From contig NCRC01000028.1 in assembly GCA_002894685.1 (NCBI GenBank), positions 1 to 45,558 on the forward strand: DNA of 45,558 nucleotides. Reading direction: 5' to 3'. The stretch's first letter is position 1. Every line of letters starts with the position of its first letter. The position numbers and the translations under genes are program-made. The notes under the pieces were generated by a model, which had not been told where the DNA came from, made no database searches, and saw only the letters and a list, made by a program, of their open reading frames with translations. The stretch is from Salinivenus lutea (GTDB taxonomy: Bacteria; Bacteroidota; Rhodothermia; Rhodothermales; Salinibacteraceae). Positions 1-8,720 of this stretch are shown here, piece by piece.

Positions 1-2
1 AC

Positions 3-1658
3 CCGCCCGCCGATCACGACCTCCTCCCCGCCCAGCAAAACGCCCTGAGCGCCATCACCGGCGCCGTGGACGACGGGCGCTACGGCACCTTTCTGCTGCA
101 CGGCATCACCGGCAGTGGCAAGACGGAGGTCTACATTCGCGCCCTGAAGGCCGTGCTGGCGCAGGGCCGCACCGGCATCATCCTCGTCCCCGAAATTGCC
201 CTCACGCCGCAGACGGTCCAGCGCTTCCGCGCCCACTTCGGCGACCAGATCGCCGTCCTGCACTCGCAGATGACCCCCGGCGAGCGGTACGATGCGTGGC
301 GCCAGCTGCGCACCGGCGCCGCCCGCATCGCCATCGGCCCGCGCTCCGCCGTCCTCGCTCCGGTGGAAGACCTCGGCCTCATCGTGGTGGACGAGGAGCA
401 CGAGACCTCGTACAAGCAGTTCGACCCCGCCCCGCGCTACCACGCCCGCGACGTGGCCGTGATGCGTGCCCACCAGGCCGACGCCGTGTGCGTCCTGGGC
501 TCCGCCACGCCCAGCCTGGAGTCGACGATGAACGCGCGCTGGGGCAAGTACGAGCGCCTCGAACTCCCCGAGCGGGTGCCCGACGCCTCCGGCGACACCG
601 CCGCCCTCCCCGAGGTGCACATCCTCGACCTCACCCTTCAGCGCAAAAAGCATCAGCTCGACGGCGCCCTGGCCGACCCGCTCCGCGAGGCCATCCGCGA
701 GCGGGTGGCACGGGACGAGCAGGTAATTCTTCTCCAGAACCGCCGCGGCTACGCCCCCGTCATCGAGTGCGACGAGTGCGGCTGGGCGCCCGAGTGCGGC
801 GACTGCTCGGTGACCCTCACCCTCCACCGGAGCGGCGGCCCGGCCCGCCTCCAGTGCCACTACTGCGGATACGCCGAGCAGGCGCCCCAGCACTGCCCCC
901 ACTGCGGCAGCGGCGACCTCGATCAGATCGGCGTCGGCACCCAGCAGGTACAGGCCGAGGTCGAGTCGGTGGTCCCCGACGCCACCGTCCTCCGCATGGA
1001 CCGCGACACCACGAGCCAGAAGCACGGCCACCACCGCATCCTGCAGCGCTTCAAAAACGGCGGCGACGTGCTGCTCGGCACGCAGATGATCGCGAAGGGG
1101 CTCGACTTCGGGCGCGTAACGCTGGTGGGCGTCGTTGACGCGGACGTGGGGCTCCTCTTCCCCGACTTCCGCGCCGAGGAGCACACGTTTCAGCTCCTCA
1201 CGCAGGTGGCGGGCCGCGCCGGCCGCGCCGACCTCCAGGGCGAGGTCATCCTGCAGACCCGCAACCCCGACCACCCGGCCCTCCGCCACGCCACGACGCA
1301 CGACTACGACGGCTTCGTGGAAGAAGAGCTGCCCACGCGCCGCCAGTTCGGCTATCCGCCGTTCGGGCACGTGGCCACCGTCACCTTTCGGGGGCCGGAC
1401 GAGGAACGGGTCGAACAACTGGCGCTCAACTGGACAAACCGCCTCCGCGGCCACGCCGAGGGCGTGGAGGTGATGGGCCCGGAGCCCGCCTTCATCCAGC
1501 GCGTGAAGAAGCAGCACCGCTACCGCACGCTCCTCAAGGCCCGCGGCGGCAGCGCCCGCCCGCTCCAGACGGCCCTGCGGCAGACCCGCGAGGCCCACGG
1601 CACGCCCCCGAACGGCTACCACGTGGCCATCGACGTCGATGCGCTGGATCTGCTGTAG
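3..1658 (+). CDS. priA: Primosomal protein N' (PriA helicase), 3' part only
   Basis: This is the C-terminal part of the replication-restart helicase PriA, which binds stalled forks and reloads the replicative helicase. The frame is open to the left edge, so the true start and the DNA-binding N-terminus lie outside the window; an internal GTG at 66 is not the start. Visible in order are the Walker A motif GITGSGKTEVY, the DEEH box (VVDEEHETSYK), the SATPSLES motif III, and a zinc-binding insertion with four CxxC-type pairs (CDECGWAPECGDC and CHYCGYAEQAPQHCPHCG). These are followed by helicase motifs V and VI (GTQMIAKGLDF, QVAGRAGR) and the C-terminal domain. All helicase and zinc motifs look intact. 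The next gene starts 123 bases downstream on the same strand. Confidence 0.96.
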   Translation, partial: PPADHDLLPAQQNALSAITGAVDDGRYGTFLLHGITGSGKTEVYIRALKAVLAQGRTGIILVPEIALTPQTVQRFRAHFGDQIAVLHSQMTPGERYDAWRQLRTGAARIAIGPRSAVLAPVEDLGLIVVDEEHETSYKQFDPAPRYHARDVAVMRAHQADAVCVLGSATPSLESTMNARWGKYERLELPERVPDASGDTAALPEVHILDLTLQRKKHQLDGALADPLREAIRERVARDEQVILLQNRRGYAPVIECDECGWAPECGDCSVTLTLHRSGGPARLQCHYCGYAEQAPQHCPHCGSGDLDQIGVGTQQVQAEVESVVPDATVLRMDRDTTSQKHGHHRILQRFKNGGDVLLGTQMIAKGLDFGRVTLVGVVDADVGLLFPDFRAEEHTFQLLTQVAGRAGRADLQGEVILQTRNPDHPALRHATTHDYDGFVEEELPTRRQFGYPPFGHVATVTFRGPDEERVEQLALNWTNRLRGHAEGVEVMGPEPAFIQRVKKQHRYRTLLKARGGSARPLQTALRQTREAHGTPPNGYHVAIDVDALDLL

Positions 1659-1781
1659 ACCTCTCTCGCGCCGGATGGCGTCGGAGCGGACGCGTGCGCC
1701 GGACCCGTTCCCGTAACAGCGGACCGGAGAACTCCGTGTTCTGCGTGCACATCCAGATCGTCTTTCGCCCTCCGCTCCGCC

Positions 1782-3068
1782 ATGTCTGCCTCCCGCCTCT
1801 CCCTTCTGCTTGCTGCCGCGTTCGTCTTCCTGAGCCCGTTCGAGGCCGCCGGCCAGGACGCGCTACTCGGCTCCTGGTCCGGCCCGCTGCGGGCCGGTGG
1901 GATGGAGCTCCGCATCGTCTTTCACCTCGAGGAGGCGGCCGACGGCCTCACCGCCACCATGGACAGCCCCGACCAGGGCGCGACCGGCATCCCGGCGTCC
2001 GACGTGACGGTGACCGGCGACAGCCTCACGCTCGCTGTCGACCGCATCGGGGGCACGTACCGGGGCGTCCTGTCGCCGGCGGGCGATACGCTCGACGGGA
2101 CGTGGACGCAGAGCGGGCAGTCCGTCCCCCTCACGCTCGCCGGCACCCTCACTCAACCCAAAGGTGAAGGGCCCCACCCCGCCGTGGTGCTCCTGTCCGG
2201 CTCCGGGCCGCAGGATCGAAACTCCGAGGTGTTCAACCACAAGCTGTTTCACGTCCTGGCCGACCACCTGACGCGCCAGGGCATCGCCGTGCTGCGCTAC
2301 GACGAACGGGGCGTCGGCGACTCGGGCGGGGCGTTCGAAGGCGCCACCTCGGAAGCCTTTGCCACCGACGCGGCGGCCGCCGTCCGCTTTCTCCAAAATC
2401 AACCGACCGTCGACCGGGACGCCATCGGCCTGCTGGGCATGAGCGAAGGCGGGCTCGTCGCCCCGCTCGTCCACACCCGGCACGAGCCGGTGGCCTTTCT
2501 CGTGCTTCTGGCCGGGCCCGCCGTGTCCGGCGCCGACATCATCGTGGAGCAGAGTGCCCGCATCGCCGCGGCCCAGGGCGCCTCGTCCACAGCCGCCGAC
2601 TCCATCCGCACGGTGCAACGCCGCCTCATGGACGCCGTCCGCTCGGCCCCCGACTCGGCCGCCCTCGCGGACCGAGTGCGCCCCCTCCTGTCCGAGCGCG
2701 GGGCCTCCAGCGAGCAGATTGACTCTCAGCTCGATCAGCTCGCGTCGCCCTGGTTCCGCTTCTTCGTGCAGCACGATCCCGCTTCCACGCTGCGCCAGGT
2801 CGACGTGCCCGTGCTCGCCCTCTACGGCAGCCGCGACCTCCAGGTGCCGCCCGAGCAGAACGTGTCGCCCATGCGCACCGCCCTCGGCACAAGCCCGAGC
2901 GACGACACGACGGTGCGCGTGCTCGACGGGCTCAATCACCTCTTCCAGCCCGCGGATACGGGCCTGCCCACCGAGTACGCGCAGATCGACACAACGATGG
3001 CCCCGGCCGCCCTGCAGTCCGTGTCCGACTGGATTCGCAGCCGTATGGAAGGCGACCGGGGCGACTGA
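1782..3068 (+). CDS. Secreted alpha/beta hydrolase with N-terminal beta domain
   Basis: A 428-residue exported hydrolase. Residues 1-24 form a signal peptide ending near EAAGQ. Residues about 27-120 look like a small beta-rich domain (LLGSWSGPL, LDGTWTQSG) often found ahead of Bacteroidota S9-like or dienelactone-hydrolase-like domains. The catalytic domain has the GSGPQDRN segment near residue 140, the nucleophile elbow GMSEGG (Ser221), an acid in GSRDLQVP (Asp352) and a histidine in DGLNHLF (His386), so the triad is complete. The substrate is unknown; an esterase or peptidase role in the periplasm is inference. No Shine-Dalgarno sequence precedes the ATG, as is usual in this group. Confidence 0.88.
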   Translation: MSASRLSLLLAAAFVFLSPFEAAGQDALLGSWSGPLRAGGMELRIVFHLEEAADGLTATMDSPDQGATGIPASDVTVTGDSLTLAVDRIGGTYRGVLSPAGDTLDGTWTQSGQSVPLTLAGTLTQPKGEGPHPAVVLLSGSGPQDRNSEVFNHKLFHVLADHLTRQGIAVLRYDERGVGDSGGAFEGATSEAFATDAAAAVRFLQNQPTVDRDAIGLLGMSEGGLVAPLVHTRHEPVAFLVLLAGPAVSGADIIVEQSARIAAAQGASSTAADSIRTVQRRLMDAVRSAPDSAALADRVRPLLSERGASSEQIDSQLDQLASPWFRFFVQHDPASTLRQVDVPVLALYGSRDLQVPPEQNVSPMRTALGTSPSDDTTVRVLDGLNHLFQPADTGLPTEYAQIDTTMAPAALQSVSDWIRSRMEGDRGD

Positions 3069-3086
3069 GCAAGGTGAGGAGCCGGG

Positions 3087-4712
3087 CTACTTCTTCCCGG
3101 CCAGCACGGCCTCGTCTCGCTCTTTCTCCTCCTGCTTCATCTGCCGATTGAGCTCGTACATCTCGCGGCGGCCGGCGTAGTACTCGCCGTCGTAGCGCGC
3201 CAGCACCTCCTCGCTCGGCGGCCGTCCGTACCGGATGCCAACGAACACGCCCACAATGGCCATCGCCAGCCCGATGACGCCGTAGGCCAGGCCCGAGTTC
3301 GTGAGCCAGGTCGGCAGCCAGCCCAGCATTTCGTACTTGCCCAGGAAGAAGAACACGAAGATGCCCGCCGTGCCAAAGATGATCGCCAAGTAGGCCGAGA
3401 GCGTCGTGGGCTTCTTCGAGAACACCGCCCCAATCGCCACGGCCGAGGTGGCCGAGATGAGGGCACTCGACAGGAAGTACATGTCGAACAGGCCCGGGAA
3501 CTCGAACGCCCACAACAGCGAGATGCCGATGAAGCCCGCCGTCACCACGCGCCCCACGTTCAGGCGCGTCTGCCCGCTCACGTCGTAGCGCTCAAAGACG
3601 AGCGGTTCCAGCACATCCTTCGTCAGGTTCATCGCGCACACGTTCACGTAGGTATCGACCGACGAGAGCGCCATACCCATGAGCGCCACAATGAGCGCTC
3701 CGGCCACGAAGGGATTGCTGAACAGCTCCGTAATCATCGACGAGAAGATGAAGTAGCCGTAGCTGCCCACCTCCGCCGGGATCTCGCCGCCGACGGGCGG
3801 GAAGATCACCAGCGCGGCCACTGCAATGAGCGTCGGCATACCCAGCACGATGAGCACGTTGATCGTCACGTTCCAGATCATGCTCTTGTACGCCTCGCGC
3901 TCCGTGCTGGTGGCCATCACGCGCTGCCACGCCCCCTGCAGCGTGATGAAGCCGGGCGTGTAGATGATCATCGCCGCAATCATGTAGGAGTACCCCGGCG
4001 AGTCCCAATCCCAGAAATGGTCGGCGTAGACCGGCGGCGTCTCGTTAATCTGATCGACAATCTGCCCGACCCCGCCCGAAATGCTGGCCGCCTCCATGAT
4101 GCCGTACACGGAGAGGGCGATCAGCATGATGACGGCGCACACGAACTGAATGAGGTCGGTGCGCAGGACGGAGCGGAAGCCGCCCAGGGTGACGTACGTC
4201 CCGAACGTAATGCTCACGATGACTGCCATCGTAACGACCCCGACCTCCAGGGGCTGCGAGAGCACGGCACTCAGCACGTAGATTTCGGCGGCCAGCCACG
4301 TGAGGTAGGCAAAGCTCTGCACCGGTCCCAGCAGCGCCTGCGTGGTGCGGTCGAATCGGAAGCGCAGAATCTCGGGGATCGACACGCCCGGAAACTTCCG
4401 GAACAGCTTCGGCACGAAGAGAAGGGCGATGGTGCACAGCAGCCAAGGAATCGTGAAGATCCAAATGGCCCCGACGCCATACGCGTACCAGAGGTACATC
4501 TGCCACGTCATCCACCCGACGAGGAGCCAGCCGGCCGCCAGGGACGCGGCGGTCCACCAGCCCGGGGTGGTGCCCTCTCCAATCCAAAAGTCAAACGCCC
4601 GCTCCTGGTCGTCCTGCACGGACTGGAGCCCAATGAACTGATAGATTCCGATAAATACCATGCCCGCCAAAAAGGCGATCGCAAACGCCCAGTAGATCGC
4701 TACACTGCTCAT
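3087..4712 (-). CDS. Sodium:solute symporter family protein
   Basis: A 541-residue integral membrane protein of the SSS (SLC5-like) family, which couples Na+ entry to solute uptake. About 12-13 hydrophobic segments span most of the protein. The family-typical region is visible as TYVTLGGFRSVLRTDLIQ, and a later segment reads MGMALSSVDTYVNVCAMNLT, matching the conserved SS-D-T motif on TM8 that binds Na+. A charged cytoplasmic tail (YELNRQMKQEEKERDEAV) closes the protein. The solute cannot be read from sequence. It converges with the upstream hydrolase (18 bases between stops) and is divergent from the SRP RNA and yajC region. Confidence 0.9.
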   Translation of the reverse strand: MSSVAIYWAFAIAFLAGMVFIGIYQFIGLQSVQDDQERAFDFWIGEGTTPGWWTAASLAAGWLLVGWMTWQMYLWYAYGVGAIWIFTIPWLLCTIALLFVPKLFRKFPGVSIPEILRFRFDRTTQALLGPVQSFAYLTWLAAEIYVLSAVLSQPLEVGVVTMAVIVSITFGTYVTLGGFRSVLRTDLIQFVCAVIMLIALSVYGIMEAASISGGVGQIVDQINETPPVYADHFWDWDSPGYSYMIAAMIIYTPGFITLQGAWQRVMATSTEREAYKSMIWNVTINVLIVLGMPTLIAVAALVIFPPVGGEIPAEVGSYGYFIFSSMITELFSNPFVAGALIVALMGMALSSVDTYVNVCAMNLTKDVLEPLVFERYDVSGQTRLNVGRVVTAGFIGISLLWAFEFPGLFDMYFLSSALISATSAVAIGAVFSKKPTTLSAYLAIIFGTAGIFVFFFLGKYEMLGWLPTWLTNSGLAYGVIGLAMAIVGVFVGIRYGRPPSEEVLARYDGEYYAGRREMYELNRQMKQEEKERDEAVLAGKK

Positions 4713-5185
4713 CCGTTTTCTGATTCATGCCAGGAAAACAAGCGTCGGTAGGCCCCGGCTCCGATCGACACAAGGGTGGGGGTGCTTCTTGCTAAGGACC
4801 GCCCCGAGGGTGCCGGGACGAACGCGTGCCTTTGTTCAGAGCCGCGAACAAACGTAGGGGGAGGCAGGGGGGATTTACCACCGCATTCCCGGCCAAAGAT
4901 CGGAGAGCCGATGAAATATCCCTCTTTTGCCGGAAATCCCCCCTCACCGACGGCCATATGCCCCTTCCGGCCCCGCCCAATCTCCGGGTTGGGCGCCCGA
5001 GGACCCCGTTCCCCACTCCGTTCTCCTTGCTCGTCCGCCGTCTGCGCCGGGAGAAGAAGTGGACCGCACGCCGAACCGGGCGGGCAGGGGGGGATTGACG
5101 ACATCTTTCCGCCCGTCAGCCGGAACCTCTGCGCGCCTCCCTTGTCAAAATGGATCCGACATATTGCGGGGATTCCCCGCACCGG
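4713..5185. other. Non-coding, GC-rich spacer with inverted and direct repeats
   Basis: No credible gene lies here; the open frames on both strands are shadows of GC-rich DNA. Structure is visible. TTTGTTC (4831-4837) pairs with GAACAAA (4846-4852). GGGGGGATTT (4867-4876) pairs with AAATCCCCCC (4934-4943), enclosing the hairpin ATCGG-agag-CCGAT. The motif GGCAGGGGGGATT at 4863 recurs with one extra G at 5083. A 15-base near-palindrome (GCGGGGA-T-TCCCCGC) lies at 5166-5180, just ahead of the SRP RNA. These may be leader or regulatory structures for the divergent symporter gene or the SRP RNA, but the function is unknown. Confidence 0.5.
5142..5170 (+). promoter_or_regulatory. Possible promoter of the SRP RNA
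   Basis: A TTGTCA element (5142-5147) is followed after 14 bases by TATTGC near 5162. The start of the SRP RNA stem at 5186 is about 20 bases further on, so the primary transcript would carry a short leader that is trimmed. The match to consensus is only moderate. Confidence 0.3.
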
Positions 5186-5292
5186 AAAGGGCAAGTCCCG
5201 CACGGCCAGCTCCCTCTGAACCCCGTCAGGGCCGGAAGGCAGCAGCGGTAGGAGGTCGCAGCGGCGCGCTGCGGGTCGCTTGCCCTTTTTTT
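5186..5292 (+). ncRNA. ffs: Small signal recognition particle RNA (4.5S-type) with its terminator
   Basis: The SRP domain IV hallmark is present at 5224-5247 (GTCAGG, CCGGAAGG and AGCAGC in order), the tetraloop hairpin bound by Ffh. The RNA closes with AAAGGGCAAG (5186-5195) pairing with CTTGCCC plus the T run (5279-5292), which also serves as a Rho-independent terminator. The total of about 105 nt fits the small bacterial form without an Alu domain. It guides ribosomes translating membrane proteins to FtsY and SecYEG. The next gene downstream is yajC, another Sec-pathway component. The ends are set by the terminal stem and could be off by a few bases. Confidence 0.93.
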
Positions 5293-5430
5293 CTTTGGGT
5301 CTTTGTCGCCCGACCGCCGGGCTCGTCTTGTCTGTCCCGAACCGGCGGAAGCCCCCCGCGTTTAGCCGCTCGGTCGAGCGGGCCCTGTGCCTGCTCCGCA
5401 TCGATTTGTCCCATCGTGGCTCATCCGCTC

Positions 5431-5772
5431 ATGCTTCCCTCTTCCGTCGCAACCCTCTTCCCGGTGTTTCTCATGCAGTCGAGCGGGGGCTCCGGAGGCG
5501 GGGGCCTGTTCGGGCTGTTCCTGCCGCTCATTCTGATCTTTGCGGTCTTCTACTTCTTCATCTACCGGCCGCAACAGAAGCGACAGCAGGAGCACGAAGA
5601 CATGATTGAGAGCCTGGAGCAGGGCGACAAGATCGTGACCGTGGGCGGCATCCACGGCACGATTCAGATGATTGAGGACGACAGCGTGCTGGCTCAGGTC
5701 GACAGCAAAGGCACCAAGCTGCGCTTCGACAAGGACTCGATCTCCCGCATGCAGGGGGAGGACGAGGAGTAG
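5431..5772 (+). CDS. yajC: Preprotein translocase subunit YajC
   Basis: A 113-residue single-span inner-membrane protein that associates with SecDF and the SecYEG translocon. Hallmarks are one transmembrane helix (FGLFLPLILIFAVFYFFIY) followed at once by RPQQKRQQEH, then a small soluble domain with GDKIVTVGGIHGTI. The frame stays open far upstream, but the region before 5431 contains the SRP RNA, so ATG 5431 (MLPSSVATLF) is chosen. A second ATG at 5473 (MQSSGGSGGGG) is also possible and would give 99 residues. Neither start has a Shine-Dalgarno sequence. Confidence 0.93.
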   Translation: MLPSSVATLFPVFLMQSSGGSGGGGLFGLFLPLILIFAVFYFFIYRPQQKRQQEHEDMIESLEQGDKIVTVGGIHGTIQMIEDDSVLAQVDSKGTKLRFDKDSISRMQGEDEE

Positions 5773-5932
5773 CACACGCCCCGCCTGCGAACCGGCCCGC
5801 CGGGGGCACGACAACCGGGGGATGATGATCACGAGGCACGAGGGGTAGAACCGCCCGTCTGCTGTCGCGTAACGGAAAGCAAGAAGCCCCTGCCCGCAAC
5901 TTGTCTCTCCCGACGCGTTTTCCCCGGCTCCC

Positions 5933-7186
5933 ATGACGTCCCCCGATCGCTCCGCCGACGACCGCCCCTTCGACACGATCCCCGACGCCGTCGCGGCCGT
6001 GCGGGACGGCGGCCTTGTGATCGTGGTGGACGACGAGGACCGTGAGAACGAGGGCGACTTCATCGGGGCCGCCGAGGCCATGACGCCCGAGCTCGTCAAC
6101 TTCATGACGAAGCAGGGCCGCGGCCTGCTCTGCACCGCCATCACGCCGGACCGCGCCGACGCGCTCGACCTCGACCTGATGGTGGAGTCGAACTCGGCCG
6201 CCTACGACACGCCGTTTACGGTCTCCGTCGACTACAGGCAGGGCACCACCACCGGCATCTCGGCGGCGGACCGGGCCAAGACGATCCAGGCCCTGGCCGA
6301 CCCGGACGCCACGCCGTACGACTTTGCCCGTCCCGGACACGTCTTTCCCCTGCGCGCCCGCTCGGGCGGGGTGCTGCGCCGCGCCGGCCACACCGAGGCG
6401 GCCGTGGACCTGGCCCGCCTGGCCGGGTACACCCCCGCCGGCGCCCTCGTCGAAATCATGAACGAGGACGGCACGATGGCCCGCGTGCCCCAGCTGGCCG
6501 ACCGCGCGGACGCCCTCGACGTTCCCCTGGTCACGATCCAGGACCTCATCGCGTACCGCATGCAAAACGAGCGCCTCGTGAGCCGCGAGGCCGAGATTCA
6601 GCTCGACACGGCCTTCGGGGTCTTCCGCGTGGTGGCCTACCAGGAATCGCTCACGGGCGACATCCACCTGGCGCTCCTCAAGGGAGACTGGGACGAGACC
6701 GAGCCCGTGCTGGTGCGCGTCCACTCTCAGAACGTGCTGGGCGACGTGCTGGCGGCCCGCCGCGAGGAGTACAGCGAGCAGCTTGCCAAGTCGCTCCTCC
6801 GCATCGACTACGAAGGACAGGGCGCCGTCCTGTATATGATGCAGAGCAACCACGGCGAGGGCCTCCTCTCGAAGATGAAAGACATCGAGCGCTCCCAGAC
6901 GCGCGACGACCTGGACCCCGCCGACGTGTCGCTCAACATGGACCACCGCGACTACGGCATCGGCTGCCAGATCCTGCGCGACCTCGGAATCCGCCGGCTG
7001 CGGCTGCTCACGAACAATCCCCGCAAGCGCATCGGGCTGGCCGGCTACGGCCTCGACCTCGTGGAGCAGACGCCCATCACCCTTCCGTCGAACGTGGCCG
7101 AGAATTACCTCGCCAACCCCGGCGGCAAGCTCACCTCGCTCCTCGCCGACCTCGCCAACGGCACCCGCTCGGACGCCGACGTGTAG
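5933..7186 (+). CDS. ribB: 3,4-dihydroxy-2-butanone-4-phosphate synthase fused to a degenerate GTP cyclohydrolase II domain
   Basis: A 417-residue RibBA-type fusion for riboflavin synthesis. The first half (about 1-205) is an intact RibB domain: [29 protein letters not shown] and [10 protein letters not shown] are all present, so ribulose 5-phosphate conversion should work. The second half follows the RibA fold ([29 protein letters not shown]) but has lost its active site. The zinc-binding stretch, normally HSECLTGD followed by RCDCG, reads HSQNVLGD followed by RREEY from His264. The QEGRGIGL loop reads QSNHGEGLL near residue 304. It is therefore probably inactive as a cyclohydrolase, resembling RibBX-type proteins. 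No FMN riboswitch is visible in the 160-base leader. Confidence 0.9.
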   Translation: MTSPDRSADDRPFDTIPDAVAAVRDGGLVIVVDDEDRENEGDFIGAAEAMTPELVNFMTKQGRGLLCTAITPDRADALDLDLMVESNSAAYDTPFTVSVDYRQGTTTGISAADRAKTIQALADPDATPYDFARPGHVFPLRARSGGVLRRAGHTEAAVDLARLAGYTPAGALVEIMNEDGTMARVPQLADRADALDVPLVTIQDLIAYRMQNERLVSREAEIQLDTAFGVFRVVAYQESLTGDIHLALLKGDWDETEPVLVRVHSQNVLGDVLAARREEYSEQLAKSLLRIDYEGQGAVLYMMQSNHGEGLLSKMKDIERSQTRDDLDPADVSLNMDHRDYGIGCQILRDLGIRRLRLLTNNPRKRIGLAGYGLDLVEQTPITLPSNVAENYLANPGGKLTSLLADLANGTRSDADV

Positions 7187-7223
7187 CCGCCCGCCCGCTC
7201 TTCTCCTTCTTCCCCTCCGCCGA

Positions 7224-7391
7224 ATGGATTCGACGCAGATCTACAAACTCATTTTCGCGGGCCTCGGCATCGTGGGGGCCTTCCTCACCGTCAGCCGGCT
7301 CCTGGACGGGGCGTGGGTGTCGGCCCTGTGGCCGCTCCTCATCACCGCCTATTGCGGCTGGCGCCTCTACACGATGCAGGAAGAGACGTAG
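7224..7391 (+). CDS. Small two-span membrane protein (55 aa), hypothetical
   Basis: A short frame begins 37 bases after ribB: ATG at 7224, stop TAG at 7389-7391. The product starts MDSTQIYKLIFAGLG and has two hydrophobic segments (about 8-22 and 32-46) separated by a short polar turn around SRLLDG, ending RLYTMQEET. Codon use matches neighbouring genes, with G or C at most third positions. It is probably cotranscribed with ribB and converges with the antiporter gene 8 bases away. The family is not recognised; a real small membrane protein is likelier than chance because of the clean architecture. Confidence 0.6.
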   Translation: MDSTQIYKLIFAGLGIVGAFLTVSRLLDGAWVSALWPLLITAYCGWRLYTMQEET

Positions 7392-7399
7392 GCCCGTCC

Positions 7400-8404
7400 T
7401 CAGGTCATGAACCGGAGGAGCCCCATCGTTTCCAACGCCACAAGCACCAGGAAGGCGCTGTAGAGGGCCAGCAGCCCCCCCGCCTCCGCCGGCTCCAGCG
7501 ACTCGTTCGTGCGTAGAATCACGAAGAGGGCAATCGTGGCCCCGGTGAGCAGCGTCATCATGGGCACGGCCGCCGAGAAGTCGACCGTGGCCGCCCCCGC
7601 AATGAGAATGCCCGCCGGCACCGCCACCAGGAGGTCGAAGACATTGCTCCCCAGCACGTTGGCGAGACTCATGGTGCCGTGGCCCCGGTGGGCGGCCCGC
7701 ACGCTCACGAACATGTCGGGCACGCTCGTGCCGGCTGCCACCACCGTGAGCCCCCACAGAAAGGGCGGCGTCCCAAACCATCCCCCCAGGCCAATGGCCG
7801 CCCGCACCAGCCCCTCGGTGCCGAGCACGATCAGGACGAGGCTCACCACGAGTCGGCCCCACTCTCGCCCCGGCCGCAGTCCCTCGGGCACCGTGGCCCC
7901 GTCATGCTCCTGCACGGCCAGAAGCTGGAGATAGAGGTACAGCCCGTAGAACAGGAACGGGATGAGGGCCAGCCCGCGCGTAACCGTGCCGATGCGGCGG
8001 GGACCGGGCACCGGGTAGTAGATGATGGCCAGGGCAAAGGTGAGAAGCAGCACGGCCACGGACAGCATGTAAAACTGCACGTCCTTAAAGACGAGCAGCT
8101 GGCCCGACTCGATGCGCCCGCCCACGAGGCCCGAGACGCCCGGGATCACCAGGATGTTGAACAGGGCCGAGCCGACGATGGAGGCGACGCCCAGGTCGAA
8201 CGTGCCGTGGACGAGCGTGGCCAGCACCGTGCTCGACAGCTCCGGGAAGCTAGACCCGATGGCCGTAATCACCGCCCCCTGCACCACGGCCGGCACCTGG
8301 TGGTACACCGACAGGCGCTGGGCCGACCGCTCCAGCATGCCACTTCCCACCCAGCAGATGGCGGTTCCGCCCACCACGTAGGCGAGATAGAGGGCCAGTT
8401 GCAT
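7400..8404 (-). CDS. Calcium/sodium antiporter (CaCA family, YrbG-like)
   Basis: A 334-residue membrane protein with two inverted halves, each carrying a cation-exchanger alpha repeat. The first repeat reads IGSSFPELSSTVLATL followed by VGSALFNILVIPG. The second reads AAGTSVPDMFVSVRAA followed by LGSNVFDLLVA. These G(S/T)SxP(E/D) and GSNxF(N/D) motifs form the ion-binding site. Around ten hydrophobic helices are visible, with a polar loop near the middle (GLRPGREWGR). Exchange of Ca2+ for Na+ is the family role. That would suit a high-salt cell, but the direction and ion specificity are inferred. Confidence 0.9.
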   Translation of the reverse strand: MQLALYLAYVVGGTAICWVGSGMLERSAQRLSVYHQVPAVVQGAVITAIGSSFPELSSTVLATLVHGTFDLGVASIVGSALFNILVIPGVSGLVGGRIESGQLLVFKDVQFYMLSVAVLLLTFALAIIYYPVPGPRRIGTVTRGLALIPFLFYGLYLYLQLLAVQEHDGATVPEGLRPGREWGRLVVSLVLIVLGTEGLVRAAIGLGGWFGTPPFLWGLTVVAAGTSVPDMFVSVRAAHRGHGTMSLANVLGSNVFDLLVAVPAGILIAGAATVDFSAAVPMMTLLTGATIALFVILRTNESLEPAEAGGLLALYSAFLVLVALETMGLLRFMT

Positions 8405-8720
8405 TCGGACGCTCTACGTGTGGGTGGAACGAACGACGGACAGAACACACGGCGGCCCTCCGGCTGCTTTTCCTCCGCCCCCTCAGGGACAGCGGCCGGT
8501 CCTTTGCCGAGGGTCCCCGATCCGGACCGACCGAGCACGGATCCAACAGTCCCCCCAAAACAGGGCCGTCGCCCAGAGTTCCAACCGCATTCGGGGGGCC
8601 GCCTCTCTGTTTTCTGTGAACGCCGGCCGGGCTTCGTATGTTGATATGGTCCCGTCTCGGCCCCGCCGTCCGCGCCGCCGAGCCCCACGTTCTATTCTCC
8701 TGTCACAGCCCCCTCCTCTC

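Noticed and set aside
4927-5430. Long N-terminal extension of the yajC frame
   Set aside because: It covers the SRP RNA and its terminator; the conserved YajC part begins at or after 5431.
5773-5932. FMN riboswitch ahead of ribB
   Set aside because: The 160-base leader lacks the conserved FMN aptamer segments.
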